NCBI GenBank assembly: GCA_021613335.1 | Contig: JAJTWR010000001.1 | Location: 382,001-446,000, forward strand | Origin: Whitmania pigra | Lineage: Eukaryota; Annelida; Clitellata; Hirudinida; Haemopidae | Reading direction: 5' to 3' | DNA: 64,000 bases | Part shown: one piece after another, positions 35,745 to 48,129 of the stretch | Position numbering within the stretch: the stretch's first letter is position 1 | Layout: each line of letters begins with the position of its first letter | Made by a program: the position numbers and the translations under genes | Notes under the pieces: model-generated | What the model was told of the DNA's origin: nothing | Seen by the model: only the letters and a program-made list of their open reading frames with translations | Database searches by the model: none

Positions 35745-37922
35745 ATGATGTATCAGAAACTTCAAACCGTTTCGAAAAAAACGAGATTATTATTCTTCTT
35801 ATTATTATTGACGGTCCTGGGAATAATGGTGGCTTCCAACTTGACTTCTCAAGAGTACATCATCGCAGCAGTCACTTGGACTAATCAACAAATCAGCCTC
35901 AATGAACAAAACCCTAGGAACATGTTGAAACTGGAATTTACAAAAGAAAACAAGACTTTCAGGAAAAACCTACTCACTCTCGTTGATAACAACAGGACAG
36001 ATCTGTCTTACGTTGAATCTGACGATATCAATATTATTCCACCATCTGCCAGGATAACCGCTAAAAAGATTTTCCATAGCAAACCGCTGGTCGTATGGGC
36101 CACCGAAATGCATATGAGTCCTATGAAAGATCTTGCAAATATTCTGCAACCATTTGGGGTCAATTTGTTGGATTACAGCTTGGATATTTCGAGGTGTGGT
36201 TTGCATAACTGCAGCAGAAAAGCAAAACTAAAGGTATTTTTTTAAGTTTTAATTTTTTTTTTATTTTTCTTCTTTTGACCAATGAATGCAGCTTATTAAA
36301 AAGCTGAATTATATTTGGGCATTATTTTAACTTTATTCGAGTTTGGGGAAATTGTTCATTAACAAACAATATTTATATCCTATTTGTCCAAATCAGTTAA
36401 ATTATTCATCATAAACCATTTCGCAAACAAAAAACAATTAAGGCCTCTTTCTGTTGCAGCATATTAATAAACTTAAATTATTATGTATATTTAGGTCTTA
36501 AATGCCGATAATGCTAAAGATTTGGCACCACAAGTGGCTGAAAGTTTCATAAAGGCCTACAAAGACGATCCAGAAATGAAAGCAGTTGATGTGGTCTTTT
36601 GTGCTCATTCAGCATCATGGTGTGAACTCTACTTACCACTTAACAAGAGCGTTATAGTATTGGCTAGTATCAGGTTGTTAAACAAAAGAAACGTGATAAA
36701 AACTTTCACTTAATAATTAAATAAATAAATAAATGAAATTGTTAAAATCTGTTTAATGTTGTTTAATTTAAATACTCGAATGGGTTAGACTGCTTTAATT
36801 ATTTTAATTTGCAATACTCCAAACAATATTAATAATTATTTCTAATTGTTGGCAAATCCAAATCACAATAAACCTATCACATCGATGTAGCATTTTATGA
36901 TATAACCGGTGTTTGTTCAAGGTGCGACATGTTCAGATTCACAGCAGATCGAATGAACAAGATGAACGAAATCTTTAGGAAAATGGCCGAAAAACCTTGG
37001 AACATCTTTGGAGGAAATAATCTTTACGATGCCAAATTTATGCAGTATTACACCGGATTAACAGTTCAACACATACCCAGCATGTGCGACTATACCAATG
37101 CGCAGTACACAATGGATAACAAAAATTTTATCATACTGAGGAGATATGACGTGATTGGATTCAACAAGATATTCATGAATAATTTCACTTCCTCTTGTAA
37201 TGAAGTGGGTGTTTCAAGTGTTTTATAAGAGCTTATTTTATCAATTATCCTGAAATCTTTCACTAACATCAAAATGTTTTCAAATTCTCGTTTGATTCAC
37301 GGTATCAATATTTTAATTATCCATTTAAGGAGGAAATTGTTTATATTGATTTGAATCTGTCTCACCAGGTCACTCATTTCAGATCAACTGTACGGCAAAA
37401 TTGAATTTTATATCGAGATTCACCTACCGCAATCTGGCTTCTTACAGGGCTGTAGTCAACATCCCCTATCAAGTCTCAGTCATGACGTTGTTCGAATTAT
37501 ACCGTATGAACGTTCCCATGTTCTTCCCATCTCCTGAACTGTTAGCCAGATGGCACGTAGACTACTTCATTATGCAAGGAAGAAACCATGAAAGCACCTT
37601 TCTGAAGATAAGAGCAAACTCATCCATAATCCCTCCCCATCCCTCACAAGCCGGGATACCCGATCCGAAAAATGAATACGACTACGAAAGTAATTTATAC
37701 TGGATGCGCATGGCTGATTTCTATCAAGTCATGCCCCAAGGCATAATATTCAACAGCATACCCCATCTAGCGTACCTCTTAAAAAATGTCGATGATAACC
37801 TACTTCGAGATCTCAGCAAGAAGATGGAGAAGTATAATGTGGAGTTCAAAAAGGCTCTTCTGAACAAATGGCGAGATATTCTTTTGCAGCTTGCCAAGAA
37901 CAGTCCCAATCATCCGCATTAA
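35745..37922 (+). CDS. Type II membrane, glycosyltransferase-like protein (4 exons)
   Basis: Exons 35745-36233, 36495-36673, 36922-37204, 37383-37922, joined in phases 0, 2, 0; 496 aa. Residues about 14-31 (LLFFLLLLTVLGIMVAS) form a signal anchor, followed by several NxS/T sites. Recognisable segments: VVWATEMHMSPMKDL and AHSASWCELYLPL in the N-terminal half, NNLYDAKFMQYYTG and IPSMCDYTN in the middle, NIPYQVSVMTLFELYRMNVP and MFFPSPELLARWHVDYF towards the C-terminus. The last set (PYQxSxMxxFExYRxxxPxFxPSxxLL) resembles the C-terminal half of a GT-B-type transferase family seen in invertebrates and algae and mostly uncharacterised. The substrate is unknown. It is unrelated to the lectins on either side and is intact. 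Confidence 0.75.
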
Positions 37923-38255
37923 TTCACTGGGGAATTATTCTTAATTGATTTTTACGCCTTTAGTTGCTTTCGGCACCAATTATTTGGCTTTTATTTTTAA
38001 ATTTTGATCCAAAATGGTTGTTTTTTTTTTAGAAATCCGATGTCATCAAACCATTGTTTTTCTTTACATGGCAGGAAAGACTTGTTATTTGTATTATCTG
38101 GATTGACAATTTGTTCTATCGTTGTTCGTCTCAATTGCTGGTTTTAGAAGGATGATGTAACTGTGCTACTTTCTGGAAAAGGCGTTAATGATTCCTTTGA
38201 CACATTTGCCAAAAACATTTTGTACTCAAAAGTTGCAGATGATATTCAAATATTC

Positions 38256-38436
38256 TGTCCCGTCATAACAGCCCGGCGACAAAATAGCTCCGTCAATATA
38301 GCCCGGTGACAAAATAGCTCAGAGCGAAATAGCCCCGTCAAAATAGCGGTAAAATTGGTTCGTTGTGGATTTGTTACATGTCCACATGACGTGATGACGG
38401 AGCTAATTTTTCGCCGGGCTGTTATGACGGGTCACC
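38256..38436. mobile_element. 181-bp MITE with long terminal inverted repeats
   Basis: Ends are inverted copies of CCCGTCATAACAGCCCGGCG, extending about 36 bp. It is flanked by a perfect 9-bp direct repeat CAAATATTC (38247-38255 and 38437-38445). No coding capacity. A 9-bp duplication suggests a Mutator-like origin (8 bp would suggest hAT). Confidence 0.85.
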
Positions 38437-39049
38437 CAAATATTCAAATGTTCAATGTTCAAATTAGACAGAAATCAAATTGAGAAAAAATATATCCAAA
38501 TGTGAGGCCTGATAATTACGTAGAAGATGCAATGGTGTGTACTGGTTGAAAACGTAGGGTCTCTACATAACCCTAACTCTTGCTAATCGTTTTTTATGCT
38601 CAATTTTAATTTAAATAACCTTATCAATTGTGGCTTATTTTAAATTTGTCCACTTAAATTTAAATTCGCTCATTTGTTTAATTTGGTGGAGGAATTATAA
38701 AATTAGGGTATCGAGTATTATTGATCTGGCTGTATATCCTAATCTGTTCGTATAAACGAACCACAAAATTATTATTTTCGATTTTGATGATGTTTCGAAT
38801 AAATATTTTGAAAGGGGACTTCAGAACATTTTCTGAAAATTTTAGAAAAGAATCGTTACATTAAATGGTATTATATTATTTTATTAATTATTACTTACAT
38901 TTTAATTTTCGAAAGTAAATTTTTCTCAACATTTATTTAAATTAGAAAACCAGCCAGTTTCAATGGTAATCAATATTGCTAAAATAATTTTAGAAAGTTA
39001 ATAGAGAACTTTTTATAACTGCGCAATTTGTCAACTTACTGGATGGACC

Positions 39050-39750
39050 CAAGAGCTTTGAAAGCTGTGAACACCTCCTTAGAAGCCATTACAGAAGTAC
39101 TTTATGAAACTTCGTATCAAAAGTGTGACTCAACGACTAAATATAATGCTGTGGGCTTATAAAAACTTATCATGAGTTTTGACTTTATTCTGTCTGTTAT
39201 GCTTATGAAGAATATACTGTACAAAGTAAAAGTGTTAACTGAATCTTTGGAAGCAATTGATCTGAATGTTATTGATGCCTTAGAAAACATAAAAGCGACC
39301 ACTAAAACCTTAGAATTCCTCAACAGTGAAACAGAGATGACTCAATTAATCCAGGCTGGAAAACAATTTTCATCCAAATTACACATACATGTGGAAGACG
39401 ATTTTAAGCGACATCACAGACATAGAATGGCACCGTTGCGATTTGATGACAAAGCAGAATCTCAAGCATCATTTACAATTGAGACATTCTTTAGGCGAGA
39501 GTTCAAGGAAGTTCTCGATACACTAATAAACTTTTTGAAGTCGAACATGTTGCAGTGTATAAATAGTTTAAAGCCTCTATTTATAATATTCAAGACACCA
39601 TTTTCCAAAAATAACTTGACAATCAGAAATATTGAAAACGCCTTGCAACTGTTTCCACCAAAAGCTAAAAGTTACATTAACTTGCAAAAAACATCTTTAA
39701 GTCCAACATGCTCAACAGCTAACAATTCTGAACCGCAAGTTATTCAATGA
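39050..39750 (+). pseudogene. hAT/ZMYM-type transposase fragment
   Basis: An open frame from 39172 (192 codons) with a related frame upstream to about 39050. It reads FDFILSVMLMKNILYKVKVL, the FxFIxxLxxxxxILxxIxxLS segment, followed by FKRHHRHRMAPLRFDD. These match the central region of hAT transposases of the ZMYM type. An in-frame stop near 39160, missing N-terminal BED region and missing hATC end show it is a relic. Confidence 0.65.
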
Positions 39751-39834
39751 GAAGCAAAAAAGAAATAAATCTGAGAGAAATCGAATGAGATTGATTTAAT
39801 ATATGGGACACTACAAGGTCAGAGTAAGTTATTT

Positions 39835-40425
39835 TTCCTAGATGACCCAGTAGATACCGGGAAGTTTTATGTTTACACTACGCTATTACATATTGTAAGT
39901 GAAAAGGGACATCAATCTATATCCAGTATCATCAATTGGAATAGCAGCAACTCTATTACTTGATTCTATGGAAGAACTGCAACATCGGTGTTTAAAATTC
40001 CGCTTATCTTAAAGGCCGCTTCAATGTGCAATGTCAAACGCGATACGCCAGAAGCTAAAATACTACCCGACTCAAAACTAATAATATGTAATAAAGGCTT
40101 CTCAAAGATTTAAAAAGTTTCAAAATTTTTGGTAGTAAAGTCATTTTAGTTTGGGGTGATTTTCGTCAAGTTTTGCCTATTATATTAAGATGTTTATGAT
40201 GACTGACTGTTGTCAGTTGCTTGAAGAGACATCACGTTTGGTCGGAACTAAATGTTAGGAAAACTCGTTCGAACCATGCGAGCTCTTAATACCAATAGAG
40301 AATTTACAGAATGGCTTTTAGAAGTAGGGAATGGCAAAAATGAAGATACAATCACATTTCCTCAACGATGTTATCCAGAAAGGCAAGATCCATTTGATCA
40401 ACTGTATGGCGTGTTTTAATTATTT
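39835..40425 (+). pseudogene. Helitron Pif1-like helicase fragment upstream of L7
   Basis: Broken frames contain FLDDPVDTGKFYVYTTLL (decayed Walker A, normally GxxGTGKT), then VILVWGDFRQVLPII (Walker B-like GDFRQxLPI), then MRALNTNREF, EWLLEVGNGK and FPQRCYPERQDPFDQLYGVF. The order and motifs are those of Helitron helicases. It is the longest of the helicase pieces that precede type A lectin genes. Confidence 0.82.
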
Positions 40426-40554
40426 AATCAGTTCTAGACGCAGATGATCTGAGCGGTTGCTGCTAGTCTTATTTATGGTAGCAACCACATTAACATGTGG
40501 CGTGTTTTAATCATTTAATCAGTTCTAAAGAACTTAATATCAAACATGTTGTTA

Positions 40555-40820
40555 AAAATGCTGTCTCTGAGAGAAAATTTATTTTAATTAATACCATATA
40601 ACTTTTAATCATTATGCTTCCACATTCGTATTGTGACCGTCCATAGAAACCATTGAAGCTGGCACAATCGATATTCAAAATTAAAAGCTTGTTGCAAATC
40701 CATTGTTTTCTTCGTTCGTCTCCAATTCGACGTTTCCTGTTTAAACACCACCCATAAAAGTCTGAGAACATTGAGGCACGATTATATTTTTAGGCCATTT
40801 TACATTTTTACATTTATAAA
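40555..40820 (+). promoter_or_regulatory. Promoter and 5' UTR of lectin gene L7
   Basis: Conserved proximal block, then CATAAAA at 40753-40759 as in L3, 68 bp before the ATG. Confidence 0.6.
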
Positions 40821-42188
40821 ATGATTATCAGCCAATTATTAATAGCTTTATTCGGTTGCAACCTCATGAATATTTCAGAATGTAATATCAGAAGCACATT
40901 TCAAATGACACTCGATTGTTACGGCAAACCAGGATGTGCTGTGGACCTTCCATCCTCATTTGAAACAGGAGTAAAAACCAAAATCTGGTGTGCAGTGATT
41001 TGCAAGATTCAGATCAATTGCACGAGCTTCAACTACTTGGAAAATAATAAAACATGTCAGTTGTTTCGCTTCCTTCCCTTCAAGATCATGTCCTATCCTA
41101 AATGTTACAACTACTATGTGAGTTTTAGTTTCATTTGCAGATTTTATTAAATTGGTATTTTTGAAAGGTTCTTTCAAAAATAAATAAATGGTATAAACTG
41201 AAAAGAGTTACATTGTTACATTGATGTCTTATTTGTAGATTCCTTCAAGGATCATCTTGCCAAGTAAACTTAGTTTGCAGTGAATTATGTAATTAAGAAG
41301 ATGAAAAAACACTGATAACACACGCATTTACTTTAAAAAAAATAATTTTATTGAAATAAATAAAATATAAATTTCAAATTTTAGCAAATGGAAATCTTGC
41401 CTTAAAAAGAGAAACATGTCAGAGTTCAACAGATTCAATTTCTAAGGGCATCCTCTTGTCATGGCTGGCAGTGGATGGTTTCCATGGATCTACTTCTTCG
41501 AAGGCACAATGTTCTCAAACTCAGGATCCTGACGGAGGAGAGAACTGGTTCATGGTGGATTTGAGGCAAACCGTGAGCATCAAGCTCGTCCGTGTTTTGA
41601 CGTTTTGGGGACTTCGTAGGTTTTATAGTTAATTATTCATTTGATTAAAATACAATACAAATATCACAATTTGGATTGTCATTGTTAATTCATCCTTAGA
41701 AGTTTAAATGTTCTAAAAATAGTTCTGAATGTATTTGTGTCTCAAATATAAATTAATTTCTATAACGAATTAGGACAATCAAGCTTTCGAAAGGTAATCG
41801 AAACTACAAAACATTCGGATATTTAAATTAAATAGCTAAATATCATTAGAGAAAAAAATTATAAAATGATTATTGATGAAGAACTTAACATTTATTTATA
41901 TAATTAAAAAACGCTTTTCAAGCTGAAAATCTCCCGAGATACCTCAACCTGATCATTGGTCTCACCAATGATTCTTGGCTCGTAAAGAGACCAGTAAGAA
42001 ACACCTATCTTTTGTGTGGAATCTACCCTAAAACACCGCGTTATGCTTCCTGGATTGATGTCAGTTGTTCTACCAAAGGAGCACAACCAGTGAGATACGT
42101 CATTGTCCAACAAACTCCACTCAACTTGTCCATGGGTGGACGCTTGAGTCTGTGTGAATTCAGGTCTTTTAAAGACTTTGAAATATGA
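40821..42188 (+). CDS. PAN + fucolectin-like secreted protein, copy L7 (type A / STS lectin)
   Basis: Exons 40821-41117, 41239-41263, 41385-41615, 41923-42188; 272 aa predicted. The signal peptide and PAN are type A (MIISQLLIALFGCNLMNIS, KIWCAVICKIQINC). The lectin is STS-type (FHGSTSSKAQCSQ, LTFWG), so it is a mosaic of the two gene families. The micro-exon reads IPSRIILP. In exon 3 the usual Met before the SSWLAVDG segment is Lys, which is harmless. A one-base deletion in the final LCEVQVF codons (GTGTGAATTCAGG against GTGTGAAGTTCAGG) replaces the last residues and extends the tail by about eight residues to a TGA at 42186. Probably functional. Confidence 0.8.
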
Positions 42189-42744
42189 AAATTGGAGTTG
42201 AAATGAATTTCTTGGAATGTCCAAACTAACATTTTTTTGACTCGGTTGTGAGACACAAAATCTCGGCAAATTTATTTCGTGAAATCTACTAAAGTAATTC
42301 TCAGTTTTGTTGTAAGGTTTAGTTGATGTATTCTTACAATAACTTTCATTCACCATATATTCTGTTGTTGTAATCTTTATTATCACAATCATAATCGTTA
42401 TCATCGTTTTGCAGATTATTGATTCATCCATGTTTCCTTCTTCATGCTTGGACAAGATCTCATTTTGCATCAGTTCAGCAACAACTTTTATTCGGATGTT
42501 AGGATTTTGTGATTTGGATTTTTTTGTTTTTCCTTTCACAGTGGCTCTCAAAAATTAAAAACCATTATTTCAGTAATGCCAAATCATTTCCAATTTGTTT
42601 AGTAAAGCGGTTAATCAAAAATAATAACCATTAATTAAACTATTGCATTGATATTTAAATATCACAAATTTGTTTAAAACATTAGTGTAAAAACCTATTC
42701 TAAGTTAAACAGCATTTTAAGGTTTTAAAACAAAATATGTTATC

Positions 42745-42860
42745 TGTTTAAGGTGGAGATATGTCATGGTTGGATCTCTGATATCACTAGACATGTCTTC
42801 CAGATTCGTTATTAACTGAATGATTTGTGCATTTCATTACTTTCGAATATTTCATTTTTA
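42745..42860 (+). mobile_element. Partial LTR copy
   Basis: AGGTGGAGATATGTCATGG plus about 75 bp similar to the LTR starts at 34534 and 49467, inserted where the L7 flank module breaks off. Confidence 0.6.
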
Positions 42861-43180
42861 TTCACAAGATGTTGATGATATCACAAATTTTATTCTTTCG
42901 CGCATTGATTCCATTTTTGACATTCAATTCAGAATATGCCACTTCATGATTTATCAAGCAAAACTTACTTCTATAACATCCTTAAAATAAGATTATCTTA
43001 TGCATCAAATTACTATTTAATAAATATTTCCTGAATAAAATCCTTGTGTAGAAGAACATGGACAAATATAATTATAATCAATATAATCTTCTCATAATGA
43101 ATCGTCTAAGAAATTATTTATGTTAAAAAGTTATTTTTATTTTAAATTTGATTACAAAAATTCAAGATTCTTTTAAATCG

Positions 43181-46100
43181 TTACAGTTGTCTGTAATTGC
43201 CTGGGACCAGACCACTATTCAACTTGCCGTTAAATAATTTCTCTTTCATTGGTTCAATGAATCTGACATCGACGTAAAGAAGTGACGACAAAAACAAGAC
43301 TTGATCTGCGCAGTGAGCAAATGTTGGTGCAATAATTGATTCGTCCAACGAGTCTAAATTTCTAAAATCCATGACCTGTGACGAAGAGAAATTCTCCAAA
43401 GTCTCGTTCCAAAAATACTCGTTTCTTTTGGTTATAAGCAATATTGGAATTGGATTGAAAGGAACACATTTAAATTTGGGACTGGATTCCTGTTGATTGC
43501 AAGTTGTTGAATGTGATGCTGATTTCAGAGTTTGTTGATCATCACCACCACTTAAACAATTTTGAGATGGCCTCATACTAATGGAGAGGGGTACAAAATC
43601 GCTCAATAAGAAACTGCTTTCCCTATAATTTGGAGCAAACGTATCATGGAACGTTTTGACATGGAACCAGTTGTTGAGCGGACATTCCTCTTTCTTGTTG
43701 CAGTGAAACCTGTTGAGGTGTCATTGTGAACAGCATGAGTTGAATGAAATTCTAAGGTGAAGTTATTGAATATTTGTCGGTATTTTATTGAACATTATCA
43801 AATTTTTAAGTAATTAAAATTAATAAGCAAGTTACACGTTTTACATAGTAATATTTAATTTTAATTACTAAAATAAATACAAATTAGATTATTGATCTGT
43901 GTCCTATCGGAACTGCGTAAAATTAATGATTACACACCTTGGTATGATGAGTGTTCTATTCAGTATTTCCGCCATCTTGAAGCCATTTTTTAAGGCAGAT
44001 GTCTCAGCCTCCCTTACATTAAATCCTTTAGGGGGCTTAGTAATAAGTGGATTGTAATAGAGAAGATACTTTCTATTTTCGTCGGAATAGTAACGATCAT
44101 CGTCCAAATACCACATGTTGGTTTCTTTGAATCGATATATTTTTGCTTCTTTACTGACTATCCAGTTGTTGTGGATGACGATACACTGAGGACAATTGTC
44201 AGTGAAATTTGCAGATGGAAAGTTCCTGCTATTATCCTCGTAATAATCTATACCACACAAATATCTGGGTAATTAACCATCATTAGATTCAATTGTCATT
44301 ATCATTATATCATTATATCATTATTATTATCATTATCATTATTCTTATCATTATCATCTTTATCATCAAGAGTTGACTTACGAAATAACGGGTAATTGAA
44401 GATTCATTATTGCTTTACGAAGAAATGTTATTATTAACCAGCTGTTCACAGGGCTTTACCCGGTAATAAATTTGCAATTGTATTAACTTCATGTATAGTA
44501 TAAAATAATTTTATTAATATGAATTAACACAATACTTGATTATAAACATTTTTAGTTTGACCTCCTGGAGCAAGAATGAATAAATTTTTGGGCGAACCCA
44601 CCCTTGAGCATACAACATAAAGTTGTCCATGGGAAAAACATGGAGATCTCAAGTCCACTCCACAGTATTTAATAGATTGCCCCTGTGACTTGTTTATAGT
44701 TATCGAGAATGCAAGTCTTACAGGAAATTGAAGTCTTTTCAAGTTAAAAGGAATATCCGCGGGAATGAGGGTATCGGTTGGATAAAAACTGTTAATCCTT
44801 CTCCTTTTCCTGTTACATTTCCCAACAACTATTTAATACAAAGCTTACTGCCGTTGCAAAGGTTTAATGGGTCGACGTTACATAGTAGAATAATTGGAGA
44901 TCCCAGTTTTAGTAAAAGACGATATGGTGGCAAATCAGCTGGGTCCAGTGAGTTTAAGAACTCTAATGAGAAATTGACAACCTTCAGTGACTGGACCTGG
45001 TAACATTGAGAGCATTCTATTGCAGATATCATGAACATTTTTGACAGCAAGAATGGACGACTGTTGTTAATTTTGTATTCCAGCATGATAATGCCCCAAT
45101 CCATACATCCAAACTAACAAAGAGCTTTTTCTAAGAGAGAGAAATGAATGTTTTGAACTGACCAGCTCGCTCTCCTGACCTTAATACCATTGAAAATGAT
45201 TGGGGTAAGTTGTCCAGACTTGTTTACAAAAGTGGAAGACAATTTAATTTTAAATCAGATTTGGAAGATGCCATCAGGACGGCCTGGAATTGGCTGGAAG
45301 CAGACTTTATACAAAAAATAAATTTTTGTCGATGGATAAAAGATATCTTGATATAATAGAAACGAAAGGAAACATAATTTCATATTAAATAACTTTTTAT
45401 GTAAAAAAAATAAATCTTGGTTGTTATTATTGACTTTTGACGTTTACTACCTATCATTTTTGTGCACCGTAAAACAAATTGTTGGGATTTTTTTTGCTAA
45501 GTTTGAAAATAATATTTCATCAAATTTAAAACATAATTTTGGAAGCACTGTTTACATAACATACTAAAATTTTAGAACTTTTCGTGACGTATTATTTGAG
45601 ATATTGTCAAAAATTGAGTATTTCCTACATATAATTTGTGATTTGATTAAATCGATTTCAACAAAGCCATAACGACTTACTTTTTTCTGTCTAAAGCACG
45701 TACTTTAATTCCGTCTTTCCCAACATTTTTTACAGCAATATTTAGAGCTGTCTGGTCATCCATTTTGACTGATTCGTTCGTTAGTTGTTGCACGCGATTA
45801 TAAACTTTAATTGACTTCGGAGTCGATTTGATGGCCAAAAAACCTGCGTTATAAACCGAGTGATCCCAGAGGATGGCCATGTCATTTCGTTCAAGAAGAT
45901 TCTGTTGTAGTTACTGACAGATAATCACAATAATTTCCATAATTTAACGCATCGGAAATTAATTCACCTCGATTTCTGGCAATGGATCCTTGAGGAAAAC
46001 AACATCCAAATCTGTATGGAGGACCGAATAGTTTAACCGAAGAGCTTGAAGAATCATCTCAGTTCTGATGTTCATCTTCCTGATAAACTCTTTCGAACCA

Positions 46101-46661
46101 TAATTATGTGATTGATTTGAATCAGGATCGTCCCAGAAATCGAAACACTGAATACTGTGTCGATGCAGCTTTTCGCAAGCATTTTTACCAGCACCGACAA
46201 ACAAAAAGTTCGTGATGTTGAATCGCTTGAAGCTGGACAGATATAAGTTCATCGCCATGTCGGTGAACGAATTGTCTGTCATGGCCAATATGATGAACCT
46301 CATATGCTCAGAAGTTTCCCAGGAAACTATTTTAATAGATTAAGTTTTAATTCACTCAAAAGTGTTAATTTTTCTGAACTCAAAGAAATAGTTGAGTAAA
46401 TTTTTTAAACTACTCATTTTATGGGTGTTTTACAAATTCTATTAACGATATTATAACAATAAAAAAAATCCGAATCTTACCTGTTTTGGCATAAGCTTCA
46501 AGAGCTGCTTCGAACCGATACTTTTCAGAAATATTTAAAGAACTCGAAGGAAAATGTGGATTTAAGTTTAGAATTACTTTAGGTTGATTTAAAGACAAGA
46601 CAAAGATTGTGACGGTCAGTACAATTGCCATTAAAAACCATTTTCTTCGCAAACGGGACAT
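43181..46661 (-). CDS. Type II nucleotide-sugar transferase-like protein (5 exons)
   Basis: Minus-strand exons 46661-46481, 46326-45968, 45901-45681, 44264-43938, 43709-43181, all in phase; 538 aa. Residues about 8-27 are a signal anchor. The catalytic part resembles the nucleotide-diphospho-sugar transferase family PF03407: MRFIILAMTDNSFTDMAMNL, QCFDFWDD, VLHTDLDVVFLKDPL (DxD metal/nucleotide-sugar site), YNAGFLAI, and MDDQTALN. Exon 4 has QCIVIHNNWIVSKEAKIYRF followed by NRTLIIPR, and exon 5 gives RFHCNKKEECPLNNWFHV. The family adds sugars such as xylose or galactose in plants and algae; the animal substrate is unknown. The 1.4-kb intron 3 contains nested Helitron and Tc1/mariner debris. 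I start at the ATG after an in-frame TTG at 46682. Confidence 0.85.
44524..45058 (-). pseudogene. Helitron helicase C-terminal fragment in intron 3
   Basis: The minus strand reads FLNSLDPADLPPYRLLLKLG, PIILLCNVDPLNLCNGSKL, and after a frameshift FPVRLAFSITINKSQGQSIK with YVVCSRVGSPKNLFIL. These are the last Pif1/Helitron helicase motifs (NKxQGQ and YVxxSR). It lies in the same strand sense as the host gene, in its intron. Confidence 0.85.
45066..45365 (+). pseudogene. Tc1/mariner transposase C-terminal fragment
   Basis: Broken plus-strand frames contain FQHDNAPIHTSKLT (second catalytic Asp region, xQDNAPxH) and a damaged WPARSPDLNxIENxWG motif (ENDWGKLSRLVYKSG). It abuts the Helitron fragment head to head, which points to nested insertion in this intron. 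Confidence 0.8.
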
Positions 46662-46888
46662 TCTTTTTAACGAACACTGCAAATGAGTAAATGTAAATTA
46701 GTAAATTAGCTAGTTATCACATACATTTTATGGAATATATGATTATCCTCTTGCTGATAACATACTAGATAAACTGACAAACTGATAGTTTAAGCAAAAA
46801 AGTTGAATCATGTTTTAGATAAAAATGCTAAACGAAAAATCGTCCATGAAAATTAATCCACATAGACAAAAATACTAATCATCTAGTT

Positions 46889-47447
46889 CAGTGGTCCCCA
46901 ACCCCCGGTCCGTGGATCAAATGGTGCCGGGCCGACCAAGAAACAATAAATTATTTCCATTTCATTAAAAAAAATTAAAATAGTTTGTATGGCTTGAGAA
47001 CAACCGCTGTCATCTCTTTCTTAGCGTGTTAAAGTTATTAACCTCATCAAAGCACGCGCCCTATGAACAACGGAATAAACTGGACATAAGCAACACACTT
47101 TGGGTGTCATTGACTCCGATTACCCAGATGGAATCGTCTCGTTGCAAAGAAACAAGCTCAGGGTTCTCATTGATTTAGCATTCTAATGAGTTAAATTTTA
47201 AATCGCTTTTTATTCATTTTTTTGTGTGTAACTGTATGTATTTTGAGGGCATGTTTAAATACAATTTCAAATCACTTTATATTCATTTTTTTGCCTAACT
47301 GAATGTATTTTGAAGGCGTCAAATTAAAGTTATTAAATCAAAACGATCTAAAATATAAACAATCAACTCCCCCTCTCTCCGAGCGGGCCGCGGTAAAATT
47401 ATCAAACATTGACCGGTCCGCGGCGATAAAAAGGTCGGGGACCACTG
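46889..47447. mobile_element. Non-autonomous hAT element, 559 bp
   Basis: Starts CAGTGGTCCCCAACC and ends with the inverted form GGTCGGGGACCACTG. Flanking 8-bp duplications are ATCTAGTT and GTCTAGTT, with one mismatch. The ends are locally GC-rich (CCGGTCCG), unlike the surroundings. No transposase frame, so it depends on another hAT element. Confidence 0.88.
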
Positions 47448-47691
47448 GTCTAGTTGATGAAATGAATCATCTGAAATGGAAGTTAATAAACTACCAACCA
47501 TCCAACAAAATTATAGGACAAGCTGCCACTGCAAAGCTGAATTTATCCTTATTATTATTATCGTAATTATTATCATTACTATGCACAGCTCATTACATTT
47601 AGCAGAACAAACACTTCACGCGATTCGTCCGGGAGTGCCGGGCTACTCTGCCGACTTTTAAGCAGTAAGTTAGAGGTGTTTAAATTTTAAT

Positions 47692-47723
47692 AGTAATAAT
47701 AATATAATAATAATAATAATAAG

Positions 47724-47757
<34 letters not shown>

Positions 47758-47784
47758 GAATAATAATAATAAGAATAATAATAC

Positions 47785-47817
<33 letters not shown>

Positions 47818-47962
47818 CATAATAATAATAATAATAATAATAATCATAATAATAATAATACTATAATAATAATAATAATAATAATAATAATTAATAATAA
47901 TAATAATAATAATATAATAATAATAAAATAATAATAATAATATATAATAATAATAATAATAA

Positions 47963-47999
<37 letters not shown>

Positions 48000-48112
48000 T
48001 AAATAATAATAATAAGAATAAGAATAAGAAGAATAATAATAATATAATAATATTACTAATAATAATAATAATAATAATAATATTAATAATAATAATAATA
48101 ATATTAATAACA
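47692..48112. repeat. Long interrupted (TAA)n microsatellite
   Basis: About 420 bp of TAA units with TCA, GAA and AT interruptions. Frames of poly-Ile, Leu or Tyr on the minus strand are repeat artefacts. Confidence 0.95.
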
Positions 48113-48129
48113 AAACCGCATGTTATTGA

